From Bosea sp. PAMC 26642 (GTDB lineage: Bacteria; Pseudomonadota; Alphaproteobacteria; Rhizobiales; Beijerinckiaceae), in NCBI RefSeq assembly GCF_001562255.1, contig NZ_CP014301.1, forward strand, positions 2,170,001 to 2,234,000: a stretch of DNA of 64,000 bases, read 5' to 3'. Shown here piece by piece: positions 1 through 10,884 of the stretch. Each line of letters starts with the position of its first letter. The first letter of the stretch is position 1. The notes beneath the pieces were generated by a model that ran no database searches, was not told where the DNA came from, and saw only the letters and a program-made list of their open reading frames with translations. Position numbers and translations under genes: made by a program.

Positions 1-649
1 GGTGATGGCGCGGCAGGCCGGTGAGACGCGACAGCTCGGCCAGCGACAGATCCTCGTCGAACCGGTCCTCGAAGACCTGCTTCGCCAGCGCAACCGGCCC
101 GCCTTCGCGCCCGAGCGCGCCGACCGTCCAGCGCGCATGGCGGGCAAGGCAGCGCGCATAGAAGGACAGCAGCATCTCCTCACTGGCGAGACTATCGCCG
201 CCCTGCTCGATCGCGCGGTGGGCAGCGGCAAACAGCGCGGCGCCCTCGGCATCCTTGACCAGAGGTTCCGGGAAGAACGGCGTCGCGGCGCTGTCGCGCC
301 CGGCCAGCGAGCCCGCGACCTCGCGCATCATTGCGAGACCCGGATATGTCATGCGGTAGCTGTAGCCCGCCCCATGCGGCTCTCCGTCATGAATTTCGAG
401 CGGATTGACGAAGGCGACCTGCCCCGGCCGCGCATACTGGCGCACGCCGCGCACGTGAAAGGCCTCGCAGCCGGCCTCGATCACGCCGACGACATAGCCG
501 TCATGGCAATGCGGCGCATAGGAATGGCTGCGGAAGGTCGCCGACAGGCAGTCCAGCCCGTCGAAGCGGGCGGCCGAAAACAGCCTTGCCCGCTCGCCGG
601 TGGCGAGCGGGCTGATCGCCAGCGTCTCGCTCTGTGTGGTCGTGTCCAT
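1..649 (-). CDS. AraC-family transcriptional regulator (3' part outside window)
   Basis: The frame reads from an ATG at 649 towards base 1 without a stop, giving 216 residues of a protein cut by the window edge. Residues about 15-105 form an AraC-type sugar-binding/cupin region: a histidine-rich stretch (SHSYAPHCHDGYVVG) is followed by PGQVAFVNPLEIHDGEPH, typical of PF02311 regulators. The last visible residues (EDLSLAELSRLTGLPRHH) are the first helix-turn-helix of the AraC DNA-binding domain, so only the second half of that domain is missing. The target is unknown. The downstream-facing MFS gene (759-2006) is on the same strand and ends in its own terminator before this gene, so it need not be co-transcribed. 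Family assignment is firm; function is not. Confidence 0.85.
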   Translation of the reverse strand, partial: MDTTTQSETLAISPLATGERARLFSAARFDGLDCLSATFRSHSYAPHCHDGYVVGVIEAGCEAFHVRGVRQYARPGQVAFVNPLEIHDGEPHGAGYSYRMTYPGLAMMREVAGSLAGRDSAATPFFPEPLVKDAEGAALFAAAHRAIEQGGDSLASEEMLLSFYARCLARHARWTVGALGREGGPVALAKQVFEDRFDEDLSLAELSRLTGLPRHH

Positions 650-686
650 GGTGAGAGGTTACAGCGCAATCGTCGGAGCGTGTCTT

Positions 687-722
687 GAAGAAAAGTGATC
701 GGGCGCATCACGCGCCCGATCA
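687..722 (-). terminator. Rho-independent terminator of the MFS gene
   Basis: On the minus strand an 11-bp perfect stem (TGATCGGGCGC at 722-712 pairing with 706-696) with a 5-nt loop is followed by the T-rich run CTTTTCTTC. It lies 36 bp past the MFS stop codon, in the correct orientation for that gene. Confidence 0.8.
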
Positions 723-758
723 TCCCGCAATCCCTCTCTCAGGGGGCGCAATCTGTGG

Positions 759-2006
759 TCAATGCGCCGAGGCGACTTTGCCCGTGCCGATCCGCTCGGG
801 ACTTCTGGAACCCAGAACCAGCACGCCGATCCCGCCCAGCAGCGTGGCCGCGGTCGCATAGGCGATGACGCCGAGCGTTCCGAAACCATCGACCAGGAGC
901 CCACCGAAGACGGCGCCGCTGGCGATCGCGATCTGGAACGCGGCCACGAGCAGCCCGCCGGCCGACTCGGCCTCCTCTTCCGGCGTCACGCGCACCAGCC
1001 AGGTTTGAAAGCCGACCGGCAACGCCCCGAAAGCGAAGCCCCAGAAACCGACGGCGATGGCCGAGCCGAGCGTCGAGGAACCGACCAGCAGCAGGACAAC
1101 GCCCATGGCCGCGATCGAGAACGCACCGAAGATCACCGAAGCCTTTGCGCTGCGCACCGTAATGGCGCTTCCGGCCAGATTGCCGAGGAATCCGCCGACG
1201 CCATAGGCGAGCAGGACGAGCGAGATGGCCTCGACCGACAGCCGCGGAATCTGCTCCAGGAACGGCCGGATATAGGTAAAGCCGGCGAAGTGCCCCGAGA
1301 TCACCACGACGATCCCGGCCAGGACCAGCGCAATGCTGGGCCGGCCGAGCAGTCGAAACAGCGTCCGCACATCCGGCGAGCCCTGCGCCGGCAGCCGCGG
1401 CATCGTCGCGATCTGCGCCGCGAGCGCCACGACCCCGGTGATCGCCGACAGCACGAACACCACGCGCCAGCCCCACAACTCACCGAGATAGGCGCCGATC
1501 GGCGCGGCGCTGACGGTTGCGACCGAAACGCCAGTGAAGACCAGCGCCATGGCGCGCGGCAAGGCGCTCGGCGGAACCAGGCGCATGGCGGTCGCCGCAA
1601 CCATCGACCAGAATCCGCCAAGCCCGATGCCGAGCAGGACGCGCGCCAGGAGCAGCGAGGTCAGGCTGGTGGCGGCCGCAGCAAGCAGGCTCGAAACGAT
1701 CAGCGAGCCGGTGAGCGCCCAGATCACGATGCGGCGGTCGATGCCCCGCGTCACGATGGCCGTCGCGAGCCCGGCGATGGCACCGACGACGGCGGTTGCC
1801 GTCACCGCCTGCCCCGCGATACCGACCGAGACGCCGATATCGGCGGCCATCGGCGTCAGCAGGCTGGCGGGCAGGAATTCGGCGGTGACCAGGCCGAAGA
1901 CGCCGACACTGAGGGAGAAGACCGCCGCCCAGGCAGGGTCGCTGCGATCATGCGCGGCGGACGGCGGATCGAGCAGCGGTGCTGCGACGGATACGGAATC
2001 GGACAT
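759..2006 (-). CDS. MFS transporter, DHA1/AraJ-like efflux permease
   Basis: A 415-residue integral membrane protein with about 12 hydrophobic segments, of normal length for a DHA1 major facilitator. The conserved N-terminal pattern is present: GLVTAEFLPASLLTPMAADI, then SVGIAGQAVTATAVVGA, and a loop-2 basic motif after segment 2 (TRGIDRRIV). Such proteins export small molecules (sugars, drugs, purine analogues) using the proton gradient; the substrate cannot be read from sequence. The start at 2006 was preferred over upstream in-frame codons because GGAG lies 6 nt before it. The gene is divergent from the AraC regulator at 2076, with only 69 bp between start codons, the usual layout of a regulator and the transporter it controls. 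Confidence 0.88.
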   Translation of the reverse strand: MSDSVSVAAPLLDPPSAAHDRSDPAWAAVFSLSVGVFGLVTAEFLPASLLTPMAADIGVSVGIAGQAVTATAVVGAIAGLATAIVTRGIDRRIVIWALTGSLIVSSLLAAAATSLTSLLLARVLLGIGLGGFWSMVAATAMRLVPPSALPRAMALVFTGVSVATVSAAPIGAYLGELWGWRVVFVLSAITGVVALAAQIATMPRLPAQGSPDVRTLFRLLGRPSIALVLAGIVVVISGHFAGFTYIRPFLEQIPRLSVEAISLVLLAYGVGGFLGNLAGSAITVRSAKASVIFGAFSIAAMGVVLLLVGSSTLGSAIAVGFWGFAFGALPVGFQTWLVRVTPEEEAESAGGLLVAAFQIAIASGAVFGGLLVDGFGTLGVIAYATAATLLGGIGVLVLGSRSPERIGTGKVASAH

Positions 2007-2075
2007 GAGCATCTCCAGGGACTGGCCGGCAAGATGGGCGTGGCGCCCTGGAGCTTCCATGCTATATACACCACG

Positions 2076-3113
2076 ATGCTTGACCATTCGTCCAAAAATG
2101 CTGCAGTGCATTCAAACGACCCGCTGACCGACATGCTGCGTGGCCTGCGACTAGACGGCGTCGACTACGGTCGCTGCGAGATGACAGAGCCTTGGGGCAT
2201 CGCCTTCCCGGCCCAGAAGGCGGCACGCTTCTATTTCGTCTCGCGGCGCAGTTGCTGGCTTTTGACGCCCGCCCGGGAATGGATCGAACTGAGCGACGGC
2301 GATGCGGTTCTGCTCCCGCGCGGTGCGGCGCATGTCCTGGCGAGCACGCCGGATGCAAAGGCCACTCCACCGGGACATTGTCAGGTCCGGCCGCTCTGCG
2401 GCAACATCTTCGACGTCAAGGGCGGCGGTGACGGCGAGCGCACCTTGCTCTTCAGCGGCAGCATGACCTTCAACGTCGATCCCTCACACCCGCTGCTGCG
2501 CATGATGCCGGACCTGATGCGGAGTTGCGAACTCAGCGCGGTCGAACCCGGCATCCCGCATTTGCTGGAAGCGATGGCGCGCGAGGTCGCGATGGACCGG
2601 GTCGGAGCTGGCGGCATCCTGGCGCGCCTGGCCGACGTGCTGGCCGCGACCATCATCCGCTCATGGGTCGAGAGCGGCTGCGGCGACGCGACCGGCTGGA
2701 TCGCAGCGGCACGCTGCCCCGAGATCGGGCGGGTTCTGGCTGCGATCCATGTCGAGCCCGACAAGGACTGGACCGTCGCGGCGCTGGCCCGGATGATGGG
2801 CGCGTCCCGCTCCGGCTTCGCCGAGCGTTTTGCCACGGTCGTCGGCGAAACGCCGGCTCGCTATGTCGCCCAGGTCCGGATGCATCAGGCGCGGCAATGG
2901 CTCGTGCAGGACAAGCTCAGGATCACGGTCGTGGCGCGGCGCCTCGGCTATGAATCGGAGGCCTCCTTCAGCCGGGCCTTCAAGCGCATCACCGGCCAGG
3001 CGCCGAGCCAGGTTCGCGCCGGCGATGCGCACGCCCCCGCCCTCTTCGGTGGCGCCGCGGGCGCGGTCCTGACGGAACAAACGCCGGATGTACCGGGTTC
3101 TGCTCCAGACTGA
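2076..3113 (+). CDS. AraC-family regulator with N-terminal cupin_6 domain
   Basis: The 345-residue protein has a cupin_6-type sensor region (about residues 15-200; DPLTDMLRGLRLDGVDYGRCEM is typical of its start) and an AraC DNA-binding domain at about 232-315, with both helix-turn-helix units visible (WTVAALARMMGASRSGFAERF and ITVVARRLGYESEASFSRAFKR). The frame is open far upstream, but that stretch is antisense to the MFS gene and is rejected; ATG 2076 is the first start past it, with ATG 2133 as alternative. It is divergent from, and probably regulates, the MFS exporter at 759-2006. The effector is unknown. Confidence 0.88.
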   Translation: MLDHSSKNAAVHSNDPLTDMLRGLRLDGVDYGRCEMTEPWGIAFPAQKAARFYFVSRRSCWLLTPAREWIELSDGDAVLLPRGAAHVLASTPDAKATPPGHCQVRPLCGNIFDVKGGGDGERTLLFSGSMTFNVDPSHPLLRMMPDLMRSCELSAVEPGIPHLLEAMAREVAMDRVGAGGILARLADVLAATIIRSWVESGCGDATGWIAAARCPEIGRVLAAIHVEPDKDWTVAALARMMGASRSGFAERFATVVGETPARYVAQVRMHQARQWLVQDKLRITVVARRLGYESEASFSRAFKRITGQAPSQVRAGDAHAPALFGGAAGAVLTEQTPDVPGSAPD

Positions 3114-3161
3114 CGAGCGCCCCAAAGTGGCGCCGTAGTTCATGCAAACGGATACGGTATC

Positions 3162-3458
3162 ATGACAATCAAACATCTTGCTCTGGCTGGCGCGACCGCG
3201 CTGGCGCTTCTTGCCATTCCAATGACCGCCGATGCCCAGGGCGTTCCGCGCGGCGCAGCGACTGGAGCCCGCGTCGGCAATGATGCCGCCGGCCCCGTCG
3301 GTGGAGCCGTGGGTGGCGTGGTCGGCGGTGTCGCGGGCGGCGTTGCCGGCGGCGTCAAGGGCGTGCTCGGCGTGCCCCAGAGGACCGCGGTGACCACCAA
3401 GAAGCATCGCCGTCACTATAACCGCAATCGCAGCACCGTGCGGCCGAACAACATGTGA
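3162..3458 (+). CDS. Small secreted Gly-rich protein, function unknown
   Basis: A 98-residue protein with a clear signal peptide (MTIKHLALAGATALALLAIP, cleavage probably after ADA at about residue 25). The mature part has a Gly/Val repeat tract (GGAVGGVVGGVAGGVAGG, residues 47-64) resembling glycine-zipper segments that insert in or lie on membranes, and a basic His/Arg/Asn-rich tail. Similar short exported Gly-zipper proteins are common in Hyphomicrobiales and mostly uncharacterised. It stands alone, with its own terminator 26 bp downstream. No function is proposed. Confidence 0.7.
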   Translation: MTIKHLALAGATALALLAIPMTADAQGVPRGAATGARVGNDAAGPVGGAVGGVVGGVAGGVAGGVKGVLGVPQRTAVTTKKHRRHYNRNRSTVRPNNM

Positions 3459-3483
3459 CCTGTCGCCGACAAGCGATCCGAGA

Positions 3484-3509
3484 GCCGCCGGTCCAGACCG
3501 GCGGCTTTT

Positions 3510-3510
<1 letters not shown>
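3484..3510 (+). terminator. Rho-independent terminator after the Gly-rich protein gene
   Basis: A 10-bp perfect stem (GCCGCCGGTC 3484-3493 with 3496-3505), a 2-nt spacer at the tip and five T residues. It ends exactly at the stop codon of the convergent ligA gene and so also separates the two units. Confidence 0.85.
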
Positions 3511-5696
<2,186 letters not shown>

Positions 5697-5882
5697 TCAG
5701 CACCGTGCGGGCTGACCTTCGGGCCATGCTCCCGGACTTGTGTCTGCAAAAAAATGCGACAATCGCCGCGCTTAGGCGTAGCATCGCGAGGCTGGGAATT
5801 GGAAGCTCGACGCCTCTGGCCGTTGACCCAAGGATCGCGTCAACCGCCAAGGCGAACCGGGCCGCGAACCGGGAGAAACGCC

Positions 5883-6680
5883 ATGGCAAATCTCGACGCC
5901 ACCGTGATGCAGGACGGCCAGGATGCCGCCCTGCCGCGCATCAGGACCATCACGACGCAGGATCTGCGCGACGCGCTCAGGCGCGGCTGGGAGGATTTCA
6001 AGGCCAAGCCGAGCCACCTCGTCTTCATAGCCTTGATCTACCCCGTCGCCGGCGTGCTGCTCGCCCAACTCACAGTCAGCTACAATATCTTCCCATTGCT
6101 CTTCCCGCTGCTCGGCGGCTTCGCCCTGCTCGGCCCCTTCGCCGCGATCGGGCTCTACGAGATCAGCAGGCGGCGCGAACTTGGCCTGGATTCGCGCTGG
6201 CCCCAGGCACTGGACGTCCTGAGATCGCCTTCGATCGGGCAGATCTGCCTCCTCGGTGCCATGCTGACCGGGCTCTTCATCGGCTGGCTGTTCTCGGCCT
6301 GGTTCATCTACCGCGGCCTGCTCGGCCTGCCCGCCGACGTCACGACCGCGGACTTCCTGCGCGCCGTGTTCACGACCTTCGACGGCTGGGTGATGATCGT
6401 CGTCGGCAATTCCGTCGGCCTGCTCTTCGCCATCCTGGCGTTTTCGATATCGGTCATCTCCTTCCCACTGATCATCGACCGGCACGTCGATGCGCCGACC
6501 GCGATCCGGACCTCGATCGCCGCCGTGGAGGCCAATCCCCGCGTCATGATGCAATGGGGCCTGATGGTCACCGGCCTGCTGGTATTGGGCTGCCTGCCCG
6601 TGCTCGTCGGACTCGTGGTGGTCATGCCGGTTCTCGGCCACGCAACCTGGCATCTCTACCGCAAGGTGGTGGAGCGGTAG
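5883..6680 (+). CDS. DUF2189-family integral membrane protein
   Basis: A 265-residue protein with a soluble N-terminus (RIRTITTQDLRDALRRGWEDFKAKPSHLVF) followed by about six hydrophobic segments. The opening phrase and topology match DUF2189, a family of unknown function widespread in Proteobacteria; some members are annotated as cytochrome c oxidase subunit I-like without experimental support. ATG 5883 is chosen because GGGAGAAA lies just upstream; the open frame before it has no coding character. The 222 bp between it and the divergent ligA start hold only the shared promoters. No role can be stated from context. Confidence 0.8.
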   Translation: MANLDATVMQDGQDAALPRIRTITTQDLRDALRRGWEDFKAKPSHLVFIALIYPVAGVLLAQLTVSYNIFPLLFPLLGGFALLGPFAAIGLYEISRRRELGLDSRWPQALDVLRSPSIGQICLLGAMLTGLFIGWLFSAWFIYRGLLGLPADVTTADFLRAVFTTFDGWVMIVVGNSVGLLFAILAFSISVISFPLIIDRHVDAPTAIRTSIAAVEANPRVMMQWGLMVTGLLVLGCLPVLVGLVVVMPVLGHATWHLYRKVVER

Positions 6681-6748
6681 CGCGACATCGATCGCCAGCG
6701 CCGCAATCCGTTCGGCACACGCGCTGAGGCCGTGTGCACGGCGAGCCG

Positions 6749-6798
6749 GGAACTTTTGCCCCCGAACATGGTTCAGATCGTGTCACGCGGGGCGTGAC
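6749..6798 (+). promoter_or_regulatory. Candidate EcfG (general stress sigma) promoter and nearby inverted repeat
   Basis: GGAAC at 6749-6753 is separated by 16 nt from GGTT at 6770-6773, close to the alphaproteobacterial EcfG consensus GGAAC-N16/17-CGTT. The -10 part is inside a short palindrome GAAC-ATG-GTTC (6764-6774). Just downstream is a 7-bp inverted repeat GTCACGC/GCGTGAC (6782-6788 and 6792-6798). It precedes the 24-aa membrane peptide gene. The match is by eye and the -10 has one deviation. Confidence 0.4.
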
Positions 6799-6846
6799 GC
6801 ATCTTCATGCAGGCCGCCACGACCTGCCTAAAGCCGGGGGCTTTTC

Positions 6847-6921
6847 ATGAGCAATATCATTTATATCGTTGGACTGATCGTCGTCGTTCTCGCGATCCTG
6901 TCGTTCCTCGGACTGCGCTGA
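6847..6921 (+). CDS. 24-residue single-span membrane peptide
   Basis: ATG 6847 to TGA 6919-6921 encodes a short peptide beginning MSNIIYIVGL and ending SFLGLR: almost entirely hydrophobic, one transmembrane helix with a basic C-terminal residue. A strong purine-rich ribosome site (GGGGG, 6836-6840) lies 6 nt before the start. The site is inside a small hairpin (AAAGCC 6830-6835 pairing with GGCTTT 6839-6844), which could limit translation. From memory, very similar short single-span peptides recur in Hyphomicrobiales genomes and are often missed. Function unknown; a stress-induced membrane micropeptide is an inference from the promoter-like sequence upstream. Confidence 0.6.
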   Translation: MSNIIYIVGLIVVVLAILSFLGLR

Positions 6922-6987
6922 CAGCCACGTTCTGGCAAGGCGGGCGCCGATCAAGCGCCCGTCGGCCGCACGTATCGAACCGATGGA

Positions 6988-9141
6988 TCAGCCGCGGTCG
7001 TCCCGACGCGGCTTCTTGCTTTTGAAGGGCTTGCCGGCAGGCTTGCCAGCCCCCGCAGCCCGCCCCGCGAAAGGCTTGCCTCCGAAGGCCGGCTTGTCGC
7101 CGAAGGGCTTTCCACCACCCGGCTTCCCGGCATAGGGCTTCTTCGCGCCGGGGCGGAACGAGACGTTCGGGTCCGAGACCGCATCGCGGTCGCTGCGTAC
7201 CGGATCATAAGGCTGGGCCGCACCGAAGGGCTTGCCCTTGCCCTCATAGGCTTTCTTCTTGCCCTCGTAGGGTGCTGCACCCTCGCGCGGAGCCTTGCCC
7301 TCATAGGGCTTCTTCTCGAACGGCTTCTTTTCGTAGGGTTTTTTCTCGTAGGGCTTCTTGTCGAAATTGCGCGTCGGCCGCTCGTCGGCGCCGCGCTCGG
7401 GCCGGGCGTAGGGCGCCGGCGCATGGCTCGCCTTTTCGGCGAAGGGCTTGGCCGGGCGGCGCTCGTCCTCGCCGGTTACCGGCTCGATCACGATCTTGTC
7501 GCGATCGACCGCCTTTGCGAGTTCGTAGAAGCGCTCGGCGACATCGGCGTCGATCTCGACCTTGGTCTCACTGTCGAAGATGCGGATCGCGCCGACCTCG
7601 TCGCGCGTGATCTTGCCGCGCCGGCACAGCATCGGCAGCAGCTGGCGCGGATCTGCGCCGTCCTTGCGGCCGATATTCAGCCGGAACCAGACCGTGTCGC
7701 CGCGAGGACCGGATTTGTGGCGCGGTGCGTCAGAGCGCGGGCTGTCGTCGCGATTCTCGCCGAAGCGCGCGCCTTCGCGCGGCGCGTAATCCTCCCGCGC
7801 CCGCGCCGGCCTGCGCTCGTCGCGGCCGAAATTCGGATCGCCGACCTCTTCGGCCGACGGCAGGCGCGAACGATAGACCCGCACCAGCGCCGCCGCGATC
7901 TCGTTGACCGAACGGCCAGCCAGCAGCGCCTCGACCATGGCCGCATCTTCCTCGCCCGGCTCGCCGGTCAGGATCGGATCGTTGAGCAAGCGCTCCTGAT
8001 CGAGCGCGCGGATCTCGTCCTGCGTCGGCGGACCGGCCCAGACCACCTCGATCTTGGCCTCGGCGATCAGCATCTCGGCCTTGCGGCGGCGCGAGACCGG
8101 GACCAGCAGCACGCTGGTGCCCTTGTTGCCGGCGCGTCCGGTCCGACCCGAGCGATGCTGCATGACCTCGGGGTCGTTGGGCAGCTCGGCATGAATGACC
8201 AGCGTCAGCCCGGGCAGATCGATGCCGCGCGCGGCGACGTCGGTCGCGACGCAGACCCGCGCCCGCCCGTCGCGCAGCGCCTGCAGCGCCGAATTGCGCT
8301 CGCTCTGTGAAAGCTCGCCAGACAGCGCCACGGCCTGGAAGCCACGCTCCAGCAGGATCGCCTCGAGATGGCGCACCGCGTTGCGGGTGTTGCAGAATAC
8401 CAGCGAGCACGGCGAATCGTGGAACCGCAACAGGTTGACGACGGCGAGCTCGGCCTCCTTCGGGTAGACCCGAATGGCGCGGTAATCGATATCGGCATGG
8501 CCGCCGGGCGTACCGGCGACCTCGATGCGCAAGGCATCGCGCTGATAGCTTCGGGCGAGCGTAATGATCGCCTTGGGCAGCGTCGCCGAGAACAGCAGGC
8601 TCTGCCGCTCCGGCGGCGTCGTCTTCAGGATGAATTCGAGATCGTCGCGGAAGCCGAGATCGAGCATCTCGTCGGCCTCGTCGAGCACGACGGCCTTCAA
8701 GGCCGAGACGTCGAGGCGATGGCGCTCGATATGGTCGCGCAGACGGCCGGGCGTACCGACGACGACGTGGGCGCCCTCGTCGAGCAGAGCGGCCTCTCGG
8801 CGCGGATCCATACCGCCAACGCAGGCGATGATGCGGGCATTGGCGTGCTTGTAGAGCCAGGCAAGCTCTCGCTGAACCTGCAGCGCCAGCTCGCGCGTCG
8901 GCGCGATGATCAGCGCCAGCGGCTGGCCCGCGCGGCCGAAGGCCTCGGCGTCGCCGAGCAGCGTCGAGCCGATGGCCAGCCCATAGGCGACCGTCTTGCC
9001 TGAGCCGGTCTGCGACGAGACCAGCAGGTCGCGGCCGGCAGCGGCCGGCTCCAGCACGGCGTTCTGCACCGGCGTCGGATCGGAATAGTTGCGCTCTTCG
9101 AGCGCACGCGCGAGAGGCGGGCTCGTGGGAAGAAAGGACAT
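6988..9141 (-). CDS. DEAD-box ATP-dependent RNA helicase with DbpA-type domain and basic tail
   Basis: A 717-residue helicase. The Q motif (YSDPTPVQNAVL), motif I (SSQTGSGKT, near residue 50), motif II DEAD (VVLDEADEMLDLGF), motif III SAT (LFSATLPKA) and motif VI (HRSGRTGRAG) are all present, so it should be an active RNA unwinder. After the two RecA-like lobes comes a DbpA RNA-binding-like domain (TVWFRLNIGRKDGADPRQLLPML to KIVIEPV, about residues 475-550). The final 150 residues form a disordered basic tail with repeated KKPYE/KKPFE units and GKPFG/GKPAGKPF units, as in CsdA/DeaD-like cold-shock and ribosome-assembly helicases. Monocistronic; the exact RNA target is unknown. Confidence 0.93.
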   Translation of the reverse strand: MSFLPTSPPLARALEERNYSDPTPVQNAVLEPAAAGRDLLVSSQTGSGKTVAYGLAIGSTLLGDAEAFGRAGQPLALIIAPTRELALQVQRELAWLYKHANARIIACVGGMDPRREAALLDEGAHVVVGTPGRLRDHIERHRLDVSALKAVVLDEADEMLDLGFRDDLEFILKTTPPERQSLLFSATLPKAIITLARSYQRDALRIEVAGTPGGHADIDYRAIRVYPKEAELAVVNLLRFHDSPCSLVFCNTRNAVRHLEAILLERGFQAVALSGELSQSERNSALQALRDGRARVCVATDVAARGIDLPGLTLVIHAELPNDPEVMQHRSGRTGRAGNKGTSVLLVPVSRRRKAEMLIAEAKIEVVWAGPPTQDEIRALDQERLLNDPILTGEPGEEDAAMVEALLAGRSVNEIAAALVRVYRSRLPSAEEVGDPNFGRDERRPARAREDYAPREGARFGENRDDSPRSDAPRHKSGPRGDTVWFRLNIGRKDGADPRQLLPMLCRRGKITRDEVGAIRIFDSETKVEIDADVAERFYELAKAVDRDKIVIEPVTGEDERRPAKPFAEKASHAPAPYARPERGADERPTRNFDKKPYEKKPYEKKPFEKKPYEGKAPREGAAPYEGKKKAYEGKGKPFGAAQPYDPVRSDRDAVSDPNVSFRPGAKKPYAGKPGGGKPFGDKPAFGGKPFAGRAAGAGKPAGKPFKSKKPRRDDRG

Positions 9142-9316
9142 GGGTTATCGGGCCTGGGGTTTAAGGCGCTTGAAGACGAGGCGGCGCAGGAATGCGGGCG
9201 ACGGAGGACGCGGCGCGGAAATGCAGCCGGTTCGCAGCCATCGGTTGAACAGGGCTCATAGAGCAGATCGGCGCAAAAGGGAATGGAGTGCGGTGACGAC
9301 GCTCGAAAACCCGTAA

Positions 9317-10762
9317 TCACGCCCCGTCGAGCCGCTCGATCAGCGTCGCGCTGGCCGCGTTGAGCCCCGTGACCTCGACTGCGATGCCGTTGGCCTTGTA
9401 GCGCTCGACGACCTTGTCCAGCGCCGCGACCGCCGTGACGTCCCAGAAATGCGCCTGCGACACGTCGATCCGCACGCCGACCTCGTCGGCCTCGCCGATC
9501 CTGAAGGCCTCGATGAAGGCATCGGCCGAGGCGAAGAAGACCTGGCCCGAGACGCGATAGGTCAGTCGCCCGGCCGCAGTTGGTTCGACCTCGATGCGCA
9601 GGAGACGGGCAACCTTGAAGGTGAAAAACACGCCGCTGAGCAGCACGCCGATCGTCACGCCCAGAGCGAGATTCGATGTCGCGACCGTCACGGCGACCGT
9701 GGCAAGCATGACCACGCTCGACATCTTCGGATGCGCGACAACCGAGCGCAGCGACGACCAGTTGAAGGTGTCGATCGAGACCATAACCATAATCGCGACC
9801 AGCGCCGCGACCGGAACCTGCGACACCCAGGGCTTCAGCGCCACCATCAGCACGAGCAGGAACACGCCGGCAAACAGCGTCGAGAGCCGGCCGCGGCCGC
9901 CATATTTCACATTGCTGACGGTCTGCCCGATCATGCCGCAGCCGGCGATGCCGCCGAACAGGCTGGACGCCGCATTGGCGAGCCCGAGCCCGGTGCATTC
10001 CCGGTTCTTCGAGCTCGTCGTATTGGTCAGGTCGTCCACGACGCTGGCGGTCATCAGCGATTCCAGCAGCCCGACCATGGCGATGGCGACAGCCGGCCCG
10101 ATGATGATCCGCAACGTATCCAGCGTCAGAGGCACGCTCGGCCAGGCAAAGACAGGCAGCGCATCGGGCAGCAGGCCGAGGTCGCCGACCGTCTTGACCG
10201 GAAGCTGCAGCAATGAGGCGGCAACCGTCAGTACGACGACGCAGATCAGCGGCGACGGGATCGCCGTCGTCAGGCGCGGCACGGCGTAGATGATCGCGAG
10301 CCCCGCCGCCAGCACGCCATAGGTCAGCCAGCCCTCGCCCAGGATATGCGGCATCTGGGCGGCGAAGATCAGGATCGCCAGCGCGTTGACGAACCCCGTG
10401 CGAACCGATTGCGAGACGAACCGCATCAGCACGCCCAGCCGCAGCAGGCCGAAGATGATCTGGATAAGCCCGGCCAACAGACCGGCCGCGAGCAGATAGG
10501 CCAGGCCATGCGCGTGCACGAGTGGCGCCACGACCAGCGCCACCGATCCGGCCGCCGCAGAAACCATCGCCGGCCGCCCGCCCGCAAACGCGATGACGAT
10601 CGCGATCACGAAGGAGGCGAACAATCCGACCTGCGGATCGACGCCCGCCGCAAAGGAAAACGCGATGACCTCGGGAATGAGCGCGAAGGTCGCGACCGCT
10701 CCGGCGAGCAGTTCGCGCACCGGATTGACCGACCACTCGCGGCGATAGGACGACAACGTCAT
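9317..10762 (-). CDS. SulP-family anion (sulfate/bicarbonate) permease with STAS domain
   Basis: A 481-residue transporter with 10-12 hydrophobic segments. It carries the SulP opening pattern (RELLAGAVATFALIPEVIAFSFAAGVDPQVGLFASFV) and the conserved NxECxGxGxAN-like phrase near KNRECTGLGLANAASSLFGG. The C-terminus is a short STAS domain (YRVSGQVFFASADAFIEAF to LIERLDGA). Members import sulfate or bicarbonate by proton or sodium coupling; the substrate cannot be decided here. ATG 10762 fits the family N-terminus (MTLSSYRREWSVNPVRE); an upstream in-frame start adds 39 implausible residues. A hairpin about 105 bp upstream may be a sul1-type leader RNA. Confidence 0.9.
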   Translation of the reverse strand: MTLSSYRREWSVNPVRELLAGAVATFALIPEVIAFSFAAGVDPQVGLFASFVIAIVIAFAGGRPAMVSAAAGSVALVVAPLVHAHGLAYLLAAGLLAGLIQIIFGLLRLGVLMRFVSQSVRTGFVNALAILIFAAQMPHILGEGWLTYGVLAAGLAIIYAVPRLTTAIPSPLICVVVLTVAASLLQLPVKTVGDLGLLPDALPVFAWPSVPLTLDTLRIIIGPAVAIAMVGLLESLMTASVVDDLTNTTSSKNRECTGLGLANAASSLFGGIAGCGMIGQTVSNVKYGGRGRLSTLFAGVFLLVLMVALKPWVSQVPVAALVAIMVMVSIDTFNWSSLRSVVAHPKMSSVVMLATVAVTVATSNLALGVTIGVLLSGVFFTFKVARLLRIEVEPTAAGRLTYRVSGQVFFASADAFIEAFRIGEADEVGVRIDVSQAHFWDVTAVAALDKVVERYKANGIAVEVTGLNAASATLIERLDGA

Positions 10763-10865
10763 GGGGATCTCGCACAGCACGCCGCCGGGACGGCGCGCGA
10801 GGCAAGCCGCGTGCCGACGGAAGAGACGTCTTGCAGGGTTCGGCGGATCGGCGGCCGAAAGAGCC

Positions 10866-10884
10866 ACCCGGATTCTCACCGGGT
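10866..10884 (-). ncRNA. Leader hairpin upstream of sulP, candidate sul1-type RNA
   Basis: On the minus strand a 6-bp perfect stem ACCCGG/CCGGGT encloses the loop TGAGAAT, about 105 bp before the sulP start, in an otherwise unstructured GC-rich leader. The sul1 motif is a known conserved alphaproteobacterial RNA upstream of sulfate-transporter genes. I do not remember its consensus well enough to confirm identity, so the assignment rests on position and a hairpin only. Confidence 0.3.

Noticed and set aside
762..2075. In-frame upstream extension of the AraC regulator (would give 783 residues)
   Set aside because: The extension is antisense to the MFS gene, is rich in Arg/Gln/Gly/His/Asp without any domain pattern, and the cupin_6 domain begins right after ATG 2076.
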